Source: Flavobacteriaceae bacterium (GTDB lineage: Bacteria; Bacteroidota; Bacteroidia; Flavobacteriales; Flavobacteriaceae). From it: a DNA stretch of 64,000 nt. The stretch covers positions 62,001 to 126,000 of the forward strand of contig DUDG01000012.1 of the NCBI GenBank assembly GCA_012959395.1, read 5' to 3'. Position numbers and translations under genes: made by a program. The first letter of the stretch is position 1. Each line of letters opens with the position of its first letter. The notes beneath the pieces were generated by a model. That model was not told where the DNA came from. It did not search any database and saw only the letters and a program-made list of their open reading frames with translations. This document shows positions 20,550 to 30,082 of this stretch, piece after piece.

Positions 20550-21301
20550 TGATAGAAGTTAAAAACTTAATAAAGTCATTCGATGAAAATGAAATTGTAA
20601 AAAATGTATCTACAACTTTTGTAAAGGGAAAAACTAACTTAATAATTGGACAAAGTGGATCGGGAAAAACAGTGCTTTTAAAATGTTTACTAGGATTATA
20701 CGCTCCTGATTCTGGAGAAATTATTTATGACGGTGTATCTAATAAAATGATGAATGACTCTAATAAAACATTATTAAGAAGAGAAATGGGTATGGTTTTT
20801 CAAGGAAGTGCACTCTTTGATTCAATGACAGTTTTAGAAAATGTCCAGTTTCCTTTAACTATGCTAACAGAAAAAGGTGATGATGAAATTAGACAAAGAG
20901 CAGAAATAGCTATTCAAAGAGTGGAATTAGAAAAAGATTACAAAAAATTACCTTCTGAACTTTCAGGAGGTATGCAAAAAAGAGTAGCAATAGCAAGAGC
21001 TATAGTTATGAATCCTAAATACTTGTTTTGTGATGAGCCTAACTCTGGGTTAGACCCTAAAACAGCTATTATAATAGACAAGTTAATTCAAGAAATTACT
21101 AAAGAATTCAACATAACCACAATTATCAATTCTCATGATATGAATTCGGTTATGGAAATTGGTGAAAAAATTCTTTTTTTAGTTAATGGTGAAAAAAATT
21201 GGGAAGGAACTAATAAGGAAATATTCAAAACAGATAATCAGTCTATTTCAGATTTTGTATACTCATCAGAGTTACTTAAAAAAGTAAAAAAATATTTATA
21301 A
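20549..21301 (+). CDS. MlaF-like ABC transporter ATP-binding protein
   Basis: IIGQSGSGKTVLLKCLLG Walker A, LSGGMQKRVAIARAI signature, YLFCDEPNSGLDP Walker B; overlaps the permease stop by 1 bp. Confidence 0.94.
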   Translation: MIEVKNLIKSFDENEIVKNVSTTFVKGKTNLIIGQSGSGKTVLLKCLLGLYAPDSGEIIYDGVSNKMMNDSNKTLLRREMGMVFQGSALFDSMTVLENVQFPLTMLTEKGDDEIRQRAEIAIQRVELEKDYKKLPSELSGGMQKRVAIARAIVMNPKYLFCDEPNSGLDPKTAIIIDKLIQEITKEFNITTIINSHDMNSVMEIGEKILFLVNGEKNWEGTNKEIFKTDNQSISDFVYSSELLKKVKKYL

Positions 21302-21304
21302 TTA

Positions 21305-22777
21305 TTATTCTCTTTTTAATTCGAACATTTGGTCTTGCAGTTTAAAACTTAACCATTTTAATAACTTTTCTTCTTGAATCAATATTTTTTCTAAAGGAAT
21401 AGAGTCAAACCATTTAACTGAAAAAACAGCGATAGTATCACTAAGTGATATAAAAAAGTTATAATTAAATTCTTCAATCTCTTCGTAATTAAATTCTACA
21501 TCTTTCAAAATAGATTGATAAAGAATATTATTATTCTCTATTTTTTCTAATCGACTTAATTTATTAGTTAATATTTCAATTTGCTTTGACTTGTTTATTA
21601 AATCTAAAGAATCCCTATACCTTAATTCACTTAAAAAACGTTTTTGTTCTTTAAAATCATTCTCAATCTCTTGTTGGTTAAAAACAATTTGAGTTAATGA
21701 TAAATTAGGATACTTATTTAACTTAGCTCTAAGAAGACTTATAGTCTCATTTGAAATTGGTTCTAGTCCAAAAGTATTTAATACAATTTTAGATTTTTTA
21801 TCAGACCATGGCCAAATAAAGCTTGATGATTTTTTATCTGAATCATAATTAATAATGGCTGTTTTTTCTAAATAATCTTTATTTTTTAATCCATCTAATT
21901 CAATTCTTAAAAATTCTTTAGCTGAATTATTAAATTTACTCTCATTGAGAACACCTGTAAATGTATAAAATGCTGGAATAAGCATTAAAATTGAAAAGAA
22001 AGTAACTAATCGAGCAATAGTAGTTCTTCTTTTAGAATTAGCATAATTAATCATTGGAAATCTAAGTAGCTTAACTACTAAATAAGTAGCCAAAACTATA
22101 TAAAGGGTATTAATCATAAATAAGTACATCGCCCCTATTGAAAAAGAGAGATTTCCCGTAGCAAGACCAAAACCAACAGTACACAATGGAGGCATCAGTG
22201 CTGTAGCTACAGCTACTCCAAAAATTACTGAAGAAATTGTGCCTTTTTTAGTTCTTGCTATAATTAAAGCCAGACCACCAAAAAAAGCAATTAAAACATC
22301 TCTAATATCAGGTTTAGTTCTTGATAATAATTCAGAAGATTCTTCTCTTAAAGGAAAAAAAGCAAAAAACAGATAAGCCGTAACTACACTTAATGTAACC
22401 ATTACGGTAAAATTGATTAAAGACTTTTTTAAAGTCTCCAAATCATTTATCGCAATTGACATGCCAAAACCTAAAATTGGTCCCATTAATGGAGAAATTA
22501 ACATGGCTCCTATTACAACAGGAATAGAGTTTGCGTTTAAACCAACAGAAGCAACAAAAATAGAACAAATCAATATCCAAGCTGTAGAACCTTTAATTGA
22601 AATATCATCTTTTATAGAAATTAAAGTGGCTTCTTTATCTGTATCCTTTCTAAAATCTAAAACTTCCTTTAAAAAAGAAAATAATGAAAAAAACAATCCT
22701 TTGGCATTTTTAGAGATAGATTGATTCTTTAAATTTACATTTGACTCTTCATCAGAAAAATTAAATTTAGTTTCCAT
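21305..22777 (-). CDS. DUF389 / TIGR00341-type membrane protein
   Basis: Multiple TM helices with SIPVVIGAMLISPLMGPILGFGMS and GVAVATALMPPLCTVGFGLA, typical of DUF389. Confidence 0.85.
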   Translation of the reverse strand: METKFNFSDEESNVNLKNQSISKNAKGLFFSLFSFLKEVLDFRKDTDKEATLISIKDDISIKGSTAWILICSIFVASVGLNANSIPVVIGAMLISPLMGPILGFGMSIAINDLETLKKSLINFTVMVTLSVVTAYLFFAFFPLREESSELLSRTKPDIRDVLIAFFGGLALIIARTKKGTISSVIFGVAVATALMPPLCTVGFGLATGNLSFSIGAMYLFMINTLYIVLATYLVVKLLRFPMINYANSKRRTTIARLVTFFSILMLIPAFYTFTGVLNESKFNNSAKEFLRIELDGLKNKDYLEKTAIINYDSDKKSSSFIWPWSDKKSKIVLNTFGLEPISNETISLLRAKLNKYPNLSLTQIVFNQQEIENDFKEQKRFLSELRYRDSLDLINKSKQIEILTNKLSRLEKIENNNILYQSILKDVEFNYEEIEEFNYNFFISLSDTIAVFSVKWFDSIPLEKILIQEEKLLKWLSFKLQDQMFELKRE

Positions 22778-22788
22778 AAAAATTATTT

Positions 22789-23187
22789 TTATTTAAGACC
22801 AGTTAAATCTGATGAACTTCTAATTTTATCACCTAACCCATCTGTCATTTGAATATTATATTTTTTACAAATAGCTGACTCAGGAACTTCTCTTGCACTC
22901 CTATCTCCTCCATTAGCAAAAATATCTGGCTTAATAGCTTCAAGTGAAGCACAAACAGTCTTATCCATATCAATAGATAAAAACACTTCATCAACCATTT
23001 TAAGTGATTTTACTATTTGCACTCTATCATTTTCATCCATAAATGGTTTACCTTTTTTTAAAACACATTGGTAATTATTGTTAACTATAACTACAAGTTT
23101 ATCTCCTAAGTCTTTAGATAATTTTAAGTATTCTAAATGTCCAACATGAATTGGATCAAAATATCCGCTTACTGCAACTGTTTTCAT
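22789..23187 (-). CDS. Stand-alone cytidylyltransferase-like (nucleotidyltransferase) protein
   Basis: VAVSGYFDPIHVGHLEYLKLSKDLGDKLVVIV (HxGH), GGDRSAREVPE; RfaE C-domain-like with no kinase domain. Confidence 0.85.
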   Translation of the reverse strand: MKTVAVSGYFDPIHVGHLEYLKLSKDLGDKLVVIVNNNYQCVLKKGKPFMDENDRVQIVKSLKMVDEVFLSIDMDKTVCASLEAIKPDIFANGGDRSAREVPESAICKKYNIQMTDGLGDKIRSSSDLTGLK

Positions 23188-23789
23188 TTTTCAATTGGTT
23201 TAATTCTAGCAACAGGTGAAAACATATACTCCTTGCCTGATAATAATTCTTTACAAATATATCTTTTTCTCAATTTACGTTGTTTTAAAAAAACTTTATC
23301 GTTTCCATATTCAAATAAACAATCTTTAGAAAGATCATTTAAAAATATTTTATTATCATTAAAAGAATCATATTTCTTTAAGGCTACAACCAAATTAACA
23401 TCAGAATCTGTTGAAGCAGAAGGGTTTTTAATATGAGCTGCTAGTATTGAGAGAATTTCATCTGGAAAAATTTGATTGTTTAAAAAAGGAAGTATCATCA
23501 TCTTATAAGCATTCTTCCATTCAAAACCATGAGGATTAACTTTATGTTTGATGTTTTTGTAAACCTTAAAATGAGCTAATTCATGAATTAAGGTTATTAA
23601 AAATCTGTATTTATTATCTATGTGGTTTAATGTAATTTGATTAAATCCATTTTTTAATTTCCTAAAATCTCCATGTTTGGTTCTTCTAATATTAACTACT
23701 TTGATATAAAGACGATCCTCAGAAATTAAAGGCTTAATTAATTCATGTGATCCTTTAGGTATAAGTTCTAATAAATAAGATTCATTCAT
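23184..23789 (-). CDS. SprT-like zinc metalloprotease-domain protein
   Basis: FLITLIHELAHFKVYKNIKHKVNPHGFEWKNAYKMM: HExxH plus downstream H. Confidence 0.85.
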   Translation of the reverse strand: MNESYLLELIPKGSHELIKPLISEDRLYIKVVNIRRTKHGDFRKLKNGFNQITLNHIDNKYRFLITLIHELAHFKVYKNIKHKVNPHGFEWKNAYKMMILPFLNNQIFPDEILSILAAHIKNPSASTDSDVNLVVALKKYDSFNDNKIFLNDLSKDCLFEYGNDKVFLKQRKLRKRYICKELLSGKEYMFSPVARIKPIEK

Positions 23790-24466
23790 GGATTAGAAGT
23801 AGAAACTGGAATAATTTTTCCATTAAAAAACTTATTTCCTTCTAGAGAAAATTTATAAATATAATTTGCCATTTCTAATGAGCTTACTTGCGCTTGGTAT
23901 CCTGGAAATGCTTCTTCTAACATTTCAGTCTGAACAGCTCCAAGAGCTAAACAATTAAAACTTGGGCCAGAATCTTTAAATTCTTCGCAAAGCATCTCAG
24001 TTAAAATATTTAATGCTCCTTTACTACTAGAATAGGCAGAAAGACCAGAAAATTTACTTGATCCTGCAATTCCTCCAATACTACTTATATTAATTACATG
24101 ACTACTTTTACAAAAATATGGTATAAATTGTCTAACAAGTTCAGCTAAACCAAAGACATTGACTTTGTAAATTGATTCAAAATCATGAAATGAAGTTTGA
24201 GAAAATGGTTTATTAATTAGATTTCCCGCATTATTAATTAAAACATCTACCTGCTTAAGTTCTTTTGAAATCAATTTCACAACTTTTGAAATTGATTTTT
24301 CTGAAGAAATATCTAAATAATAAGGTACGACATTTGGAAGTTTTAAATTGGAAATTATTGAAATATTTCTAGACAATGCAAATACTTTAAAACCCTTATC
24401 GCTGAATAACTTGGTTAATTCAAATCCTATTCCTCTACTTGATCCAGTAATAACTACATTTTTCAT
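23786..24466 (-). CDS. SDR-family NAD(P)-dependent oxidoreductase
   Basis: VVITGSSRGIGFELTKLF, INNAGN, SAYSSSKGALNILTEML (YxxxK). Confidence 0.93.
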   Translation of the reverse strand: MKNVVITGSSRGIGFELTKLFSDKGFKVFALSRNISIISNLKLPNVVPYYLDISSEKSISKVVKLISKELKQVDVLINNAGNLINKPFSQTSFHDFESIYKVNVFGLAELVRQFIPYFCKSSHVINISSIGGIAGSSKFSGLSAYSSSKGALNILTEMLCEEFKDSGPSFNCLALGAVQTEMLEEAFPGYQAQVSSLEMANYIYKFSLEGNKFFNGKIIPVSTSNP

Positions 24467-24486
24467 AAAGGATATTTAAGTTATTT

Positions 24487-26094
24487 TTAAACCAACATAG
24501 TTACTGGGTTTTCGATATAACCCTTAAGAGTTTCTAAAAATAATGAAGCGGTAACCCCATCAACGGCTCTATGATCACAAGCTAGAGTTAACTTCATCAT
24601 ATTACCAATTTGTATTTTATCATCTTTTACAATCGGTTTTTGAATAATACTTCCAACAGATAATATTGCTGAATTTGGCTGATTAATTATTGAAGTAAAT
24701 TCTTGAATTCCAAACATACCTAAATTAGAGACAGTAAAAGTACTGCCTTGCATCTGATCAAGAGTTAATTTTTTATCTCTTGCTTTTCCAGCATATTCTT
24801 TGACAAGAACTCCGATTTCAGGAAGAGATTTCTCATCTGCGAAACGAATAACTGGAACTATTAATCCATCAGAAACTCCAACAGCCACTCCAATATGAAC
24901 ATGATGATTCAATCTTATTCTATCTTCAAACCATTGAGAATTAACTTTAGGATGTTGTTTTAAGGCAATAGCACAAGCCTTAACCACAATATCATTAAAT
25001 GATATTTTAGTATCAGGCATAGTATTGTATTGTTTTCTAAAAGCAATCGCATTATCCATATCAAATTCAACACTTAAATAATAATGAGGAGCTGAAAACT
25101 TAGATTCTTTTAATCTTCTTGCAATAGCTTTTCTCATTTGAGAATTTTCAATCTCTTCAAAATTTTCACTTCCAATGGTAATGTTTTGAATTTCTTTAGA
25201 TGATGAATCTAATTTAGATGGAACAAAATTTTCAACATCTTCTTTAACTATTCTACCATTATCTCCAGAGCCTTTTAATGAATTTAAGTCAATATTTTTT
25301 TCTTTAGCTATTTTTTTTGCTAAGGGAGAAGCTAAAACTCTATCAGAATGTGATATAGTTGCTGAATCTTCTGTTTTTGATTCAAGAACTTCCTGCTTAT
25401 TTTCTAAATTTATTTCTTTTTCAAAATTGTTTTCTACCTTTTTTATTTCACCTCCTTCATGTTTTTTAATTTCTGATTGAAAATCAGCACCTTCATCTCC
25501 TATTATTGCAAGTAAACTGTCAACTACAGCAGTTTCTCCTTGCTTAATACCAATATAAAGTAAGGTTCCCTCTTGAAATGATTCAAATTCCATAGTAGCT
25601 TTATCAGTTTCGATTTCGGCTAAAATGTCTCCCTCTTTTATTTTATCTCCAATACTAACTAACCATGAAGAAACAGTTCCTTCTTCCATAGTATCACTTA
25701 ATCTAGGCATAGTTACTACCTTATAATTAAGATTAACATTATCATTAATAATTTCAGGAGTTTCTTCTGAATTTTCCGTTTGTTCTATTTGATCAACTAA
25801 GTCCAATTGACTACTATTAGGTTTTTCTGTTAGAACTAATGAAGAAATATCTTCATCTTTTTCGCCAATTATAGCTAACAAAGTATCTACAGCTGCTGTT
25901 TCTCCTTCTTTTATTCCAATATACAAAAGTGTTCCCTCGTAAAAAGATTCAAACTCCATTGTTGCTTTATCTGTTTCAATTTCAGCTAAAATATCACCTT
26001 CTTTTACTTGATCACCAATATTAATAAGCCACTTAGCAACCACTCCTTCTTCCATGGTGTCACTTAATCTAGGCATGTTTATTATTTGGGCCAT
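24487..26094 (-). CDS. pdhC: Pyruvate dehydrogenase E2, dihydrolipoamide acetyltransferase with two lipoyl domains
   Basis: Two EIETDKATMEFESF lipoyl motifs, E3-binding domain ASPLAKKIAKEKNIDLNSLKGSGDNGRIVKEDV, catalytic LACDHRAVDGVTAS. Confidence 0.96.
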   Translation of the reverse strand: MAQIINMPRLSDTMEEGVVAKWLINIGDQVKEGDILAEIETDKATMEFESFYEGTLLYIGIKEGETAAVDTLLAIIGEKDEDISSLVLTEKPNSSQLDLVDQIEQTENSEETPEIINDNVNLNYKVVTMPRLSDTMEEGTVSSWLVSIGDKIKEGDILAEIETDKATMEFESFQEGTLLYIGIKQGETAVVDSLLAIIGDEGADFQSEIKKHEGGEIKKVENNFEKEINLENKQEVLESKTEDSATISHSDRVLASPLAKKIAKEKNIDLNSLKGSGDNGRIVKEDVENFVPSKLDSSSKEIQNITIGSENFEEIENSQMRKAIARRLKESKFSAPHYYLSVEFDMDNAIAFRKQYNTMPDTKISFNDIVVKACAIALKQHPKVNSQWFEDRIRLNHHVHIGVAVGVSDGLIVPVIRFADEKSLPEIGVLVKEYAGKARDKKLTLDQMQGSTFTVSNLGMFGIQEFTSIINQPNSAILSVGSIIQKPIVKDDKIQIGNMMKLTLACDHRAVDGVTASLFLETLKGYIENPVTMLV

Positions 26095-27095
26095 TATTTT
26101 AATTTATGAGAAATAAAGTTATAATCTTCTTGTTCGTAGACTGCATCATACATCACACTTTTATTTGGGTATGGAGAATCTTCAGCAAATTTTTCACATT
26201 CTAAAACTTTAGATTTTATAGATTGATCAATTACTGAAATTTCTTCTTCAGAAGCAAATTCATTTTCTAAGATCATTTTTTTAACTTGAGTTATCGGGTC
26301 TATTTTGCGATATTCTTTAACTTCATCTTTAGTTCTATATTGTTGAGCATCTGACATAGAGTGCCCTCTATATCTATATGTCTTCATTTCTAAAAAACTT
26401 GGGCCTTCCCCACTTCTAGCTCTAGAAACGGCTTCATCTAAGGCCTCGGCTACCTTGATAGGGTTCATTCCATCTACAGGACCACAAGGCATCTCGTGTC
26501 CCAATCCCAATTTCCATATATCTGTATGACTAGATGTTCTTTCTACAGATGTTCCCATTGCATAACCATTATTTTCAACAATAAATACTACTGGTAATTT
26601 CCATAGCATCGCTAGATTTAAAGTTTCATGAAGAGATCCTTGACGAACAGCACCATCACCCATACAACAAAGAGTAACAGCCCCCCTATTAAAATATTTA
26701 TCTCCAAACGCCATTCCAGCTCCTAAAGGAATTTGCCCTCCAACTATTCCGTGGCCTCCATGAAATCTATGTTCTTTTGAAAAAATATGCATAGACCCTC
26801 CTAAACCCATTGATGTTCCTGTAGATTTACCGTATAATTCCGCCATAACTCTTTTAGGATCAACTCCCATTCCAATAGGCATTACATGATTTCGATAAGC
26901 TGTTATCATTCTATCTTTGTCAAGATCCATTACATGAAGTGCCCCTGCTAATATTGCCTCTTGACCATTATATAAATGAAGAAATCCTCTTACTTTTTGT
27001 TGAAGATATACCGAAGCTAATTTATCTTCGAATTTTCTCCAAAATAGCATATTCTCATACCATTTTAAATAAGTTTCTTTGGTAATCTCTTTCAT
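26094..27095 (-). CDS. pdhA: Pyruvate dehydrogenase E1 component alpha subunit
   Basis: GGSMHIFSKEHRFHGGHGIVGGQIPLGAGMAFG..., GDGAVRQGSLHETLNLAMLWKLPVVFIVENNGYAMGTS. Confidence 0.97.
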   Translation of the reverse strand: MKEITKETYLKWYENMLFWRKFEDKLASVYLQQKVRGFLHLYNGQEAILAGALHVMDLDKDRMITAYRNHVMPIGMGVDPKRVMAELYGKSTGTSMGLGGSMHIFSKEHRFHGGHGIVGGQIPLGAGMAFGDKYFNRGAVTLCCMGDGAVRQGSLHETLNLAMLWKLPVVFIVENNGYAMGTSVERTSSHTDIWKLGLGHEMPCGPVDGMNPIKVAEALDEAVSRARSGEGPSFLEMKTYRYRGHSMSDAQQYRTKDEVKEYRKIDPITQVKKMILENEFASEEEISVIDQSIKSKVLECEKFAEDSPYPNKSVMYDAVYEQEDYNFISHKLK

Positions 27096-27204
27096 TAGTA
27101 TAAAAAATAAGTTTTAAAATAACTTGACATATATTTCATATATATATGATTGCAAAGTTAACACATCTAAACAATTCTTTAAAGATATAATGAAAATAAT
27201 ATGA

Positions 27205-28332
27205 TTAATAAAAATTATATGTAAAAGAAAACCTAAGTGTATTTTCTAAAGGACTAATAACACTGGAAGTTGATAATAGGTACGAAAGATCTAGGTTAAT
27301 TTCATTAAATTTGAATCCCGTTCCAAATGTCAAAAATTTTCTTGCCCCTTTATTTTCATGCTCATTAAAATAACCAGCTCTTATTGCAAAAGAATCATTA
27401 TATAAGTACTCTATTCCAAAAGCTAAAGTTATTTCTTTTAATTCTTCACTAAATCCATCTGGAGCATCTCCAAAAGATTTAAATACACCAGATAAAAAAC
27501 CAACATCTGCTTGATTATAACCAATTATTTGATCATTTGAATTATATATGGGAATACTTGGAGAAGGAACTAACAATTTATTCAATTCTAAGTTAAGTGA
27601 AAACTTATTTGAAGAATCCAAAATAAAATCAAAAGCAATTCCAAATTTTAAATTAGTAGGAATAAAATTTTTCTTACCAAGTTCTTCATATTTCATTCTT
27701 GGACCTAAATTTGATAAATTAAACCCGGCTCTCAAAATCCCATTAAAATTTTTAAATGCTTGTTCATCAGATTGATAAAAACCTGATATATCTACAGCAA
27801 AAGAACTGGCAGAATCAGAATCAGAATCTACAGATTGAAGTTTTACATCTGACATTAAAAACCTGCCTGTAACAGCCATGGCGAAATAATCACTAAGCTT
27901 TAATGAATAAGAAGCATCTAAAGTAAATTCATTTGGGTTCTCAAGAATAGGGATATCTTGAGGGTTTTGTATTATATCTATATCTCCTAAACTAAAATAT
28001 TTAAAACTAGTAGACCAAGAACTTCTTTCATTAATTACTTTATAATAATTGATATTAGCCAAAAATACATCACTAACTAACTTGCTTAAATATGGTGTAT
28101 AACTAATACCTACACCTGAAAGATTATCTGAAAAAACATATTTTGAAGGATTCCAATGTTGAGAAAATGCATCTGGTGTGGTTGCTACCCCTTGTTCACC
28201 CAGTCCAGAAGCTCTTGCATCGGCTGAAATCATTAGAAAAGGAACAGCTGTAGTTATAACCCTTCTGTCTTGAGAGAAGTTTAATTTTACTATTAACAAA
28301 AAAACGAAAATTAAAAAAAATTTTTTGCTCAT
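27205..28332 (-). CDS. porV: Type IX secretion outer membrane protein PorV
   Basis: RRVITTAVPFLMISADARASGLGEQGVATTPDAFSQHWNPSKYVF...; divergent from gldJ, upstream of pdhA. Confidence 0.93.
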   Translation of the reverse strand: MSKKFFLIFVFLLIVKLNFSQDRRVITTAVPFLMISADARASGLGEQGVATTPDAFSQHWNPSKYVFSDNLSGVGISYTPYLSKLVSDVFLANINYYKVINERSSWSTSFKYFSLGDIDIIQNPQDIPILENPNEFTLDASYSLKLSDYFAMAVTGRFLMSDVKLQSVDSDSDSASSFAVDISGFYQSDEQAFKNFNGILRAGFNLSNLGPRMKYEELGKKNFIPTNLKFGIAFDFILDSSNKFSLNLELNKLLVPSPSIPIYNSNDQIIGYNQADVGFLSGVFKSFGDAPDGFSEELKEITLAFGIEYLYNDSFAIRAGYFNEHENKGARKFLTFGTGFKFNEINLDLSYLLSTSSVISPLENTLRFSFTYNFY

Positions 28333-28448
28333 AATTTTAAAACGTTAAATATATAGAATTATTATTTTGCGATGATTTATTTAAATTAATTATTTTTAAA
28401 CTATTTACTATCTTGCAAGTCAAAATAAGAAAGTAAAAAAAAATTTAC

Positions 28449-30026
28449 ATGAATAATCAAGCCTTATTTAAGACGTTTTCTTTACTTATAACTATTCTTC
28501 TATTCATTGGATGTAATAGAAACAATAGCTCTATTAAAAGTGGTAAAAACATTTCACAAGCTACTGGCTGGAAAATTAATTCTAAAGATGGTGGATTTAA
28601 ATACAACAATAAGTTTAAAGGACAACCAACTGGTCCAGGTTTGATATTTGTTGAAGGAGGAACTTTTACTAAAGGAAATGTTAAAGATAATGTTATGCAT
28701 GATTGGAATAATACTCCTAATCAACAATATGTAAGATCCTTTTTTATTGACGAAACAGAAGTTACTAATGTGATGTATGTTGAATACTTATACTGGATGA
28801 GAACCGTTTTTGCTGAAAGCTTTCCGGAAATTTACAAAGTTTCTCTACCTGATACTCTTGTATGGAGAAACCCATTAGGTTTCAATGAAGACATGGTTAA
28901 CAACTACCTAAGACACCCTGCCTTCCAAAACCATCCTGTTGTTGGAGTTACATGGAAACAAGCAACTAATTTTGCTAAATGGAGAACTAATAGGGTAAAT
29001 GAGCAGATTCTAATCTCTAAAGGGTATATTAGACCAGGGTCTGTAATTCCAGACAGTTTAAGTAATGGCTATTCATTTGATACCAAAGCTTACTTTCTAG
29101 ACCCTACTCAGTCTTATGGAGGAAGAATGAATGAAATTGCTGGTGATAAACAAAAAGAAATTAATGAGGATGGTGAAGAAAAAATTAATTATGCAACAAG
29201 AGAGAGTGGTGTTCTATTGCCAGAATATAGGTTGCCAACTGAAACAGAATGGGAATATGCAGCACTTGCTTTAAGCGAAATAAGAGATGGCAATGTATAT
29301 AGAGGAAAGAAAAAGTTTCCATGGGATGGCGAATACACTAGATCAGGGAAAAAGAAAAGTTTAGGAGATCAACTAGCTAATTTTAAACTTGCTGATGGAG
29401 ATTATGGGGGAATTGCAGGTTGGTCTGAAACTGGCTCTGGAATAACAAGTGCTGTTAGGTCTTATCCTCCTAATGATTTTGGTTTGTATGGAATGGCCGG
29501 TAATGTTGCTGAGTGGGTTGCTGATGTTTATAGACCAATAATTGATGCAGATGCTAATGATTTTAATTACTACAGAGGGAACGTGTATTTTGCACCATCT
29601 ATTGACGAAAATGGAAAAGTATTAACTGTAGATCCAGAAAGTGCCACATTTGACAACCTGCCTGGTTCTTTAAAACAAGAAGTTGAAAATGAAGATTCAA
29701 TTGATAGAGTTAATTACTCCACTGGTGATAATAGAGATTATAATGATGGGGATAGAAATTCAGTTAGAAATTTCAGTTTAGATGGAGAAGTTTCTTCAAT
29801 GTACAATTCTCCAACTAAAGAAGACATATCTGAAGAAAGAACTACTTTAATCGATAATGAAGCTCGAGTTTATAAAGGTGGATCTTGGATAGATAGAGCT
29901 TATTATTTAGATCCTGCTCAAAGAAGGTTTTTACCTGAAAATATGACAACTAACTTTATTGGATTCAGATGTGCAATGTCATATTTAGGCGAGTCTCGAA
30001 TCAAAGCTAAGCCTAAGAAAAGATAA
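28449..30026 (+). CDS. gldJ: Gliding motility lipoprotein GldJ
   Basis: Lipobox LLFIGC, SQATGWKINSKDGGFKYNNKFKGQPTGPGLIFVEGGTF..., FGE-sulfatase-like domain ending YKGGSWIDRAYYLDPAQRRFLPE...IGFRCAMS. Confidence 0.95.
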   Translation: MNNQALFKTFSLLITILLFIGCNRNNSSIKSGKNISQATGWKINSKDGGFKYNNKFKGQPTGPGLIFVEGGTFTKGNVKDNVMHDWNNTPNQQYVRSFFIDETEVTNVMYVEYLYWMRTVFAESFPEIYKVSLPDTLVWRNPLGFNEDMVNNYLRHPAFQNHPVVGVTWKQATNFAKWRTNRVNEQILISKGYIRPGSVIPDSLSNGYSFDTKAYFLDPTQSYGGRMNEIAGDKQKEINEDGEEKINYATRESGVLLPEYRLPTETEWEYAALALSEIRDGNVYRGKKKFPWDGEYTRSGKKKSLGDQLANFKLADGDYGGIAGWSETGSGITSAVRSYPPNDFGLYGMAGNVAEWVADVYRPIIDADANDFNYYRGNVYFAPSIDENGKVLTVDPESATFDNLPGSLKQEVENEDSIDRVNYSTGDNRDYNDGDRNSVRNFSLDGEVSSMYNSPTKEDISEERTTLIDNEARVYKGGSWIDRAYYLDPAQRRFLPENMTTNFIGFRCAMSYLGESRIKAKPKKR

Positions 30027-30082
30027 ATCAACTTTCTTTTTTAGATTTTATTAGTTTATCCTTATTTCATTAAATTTAGAAA

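Noticed and set aside
22413-23436. ORFs 22413..22724 and 23137..23436 (+)
   Set aside because: Antisense to DUF389 and to the SprT-like/nucleotidyltransferase genes; no independent support.
27096-27204. ATATAT-rich palindromic stretch upstream of pdhA as an operator
   Set aside because: Simple AT alternation expected at this base composition; only the TAACTTTG -7-like box at 27153-27160 looked meaningful and its -33 partner is unclear.
27548-27775. Antisense ORF inside porV
   Set aside because: Shadow ORF.
28449-30026. GldJ as a formylglycine-generating enzyme for the nearby sulfatase
   Set aside because: GldJ shares the FGE-like fold but is a known gliding/T9SS lipoprotein; sequence start and synteny fit GldJ.
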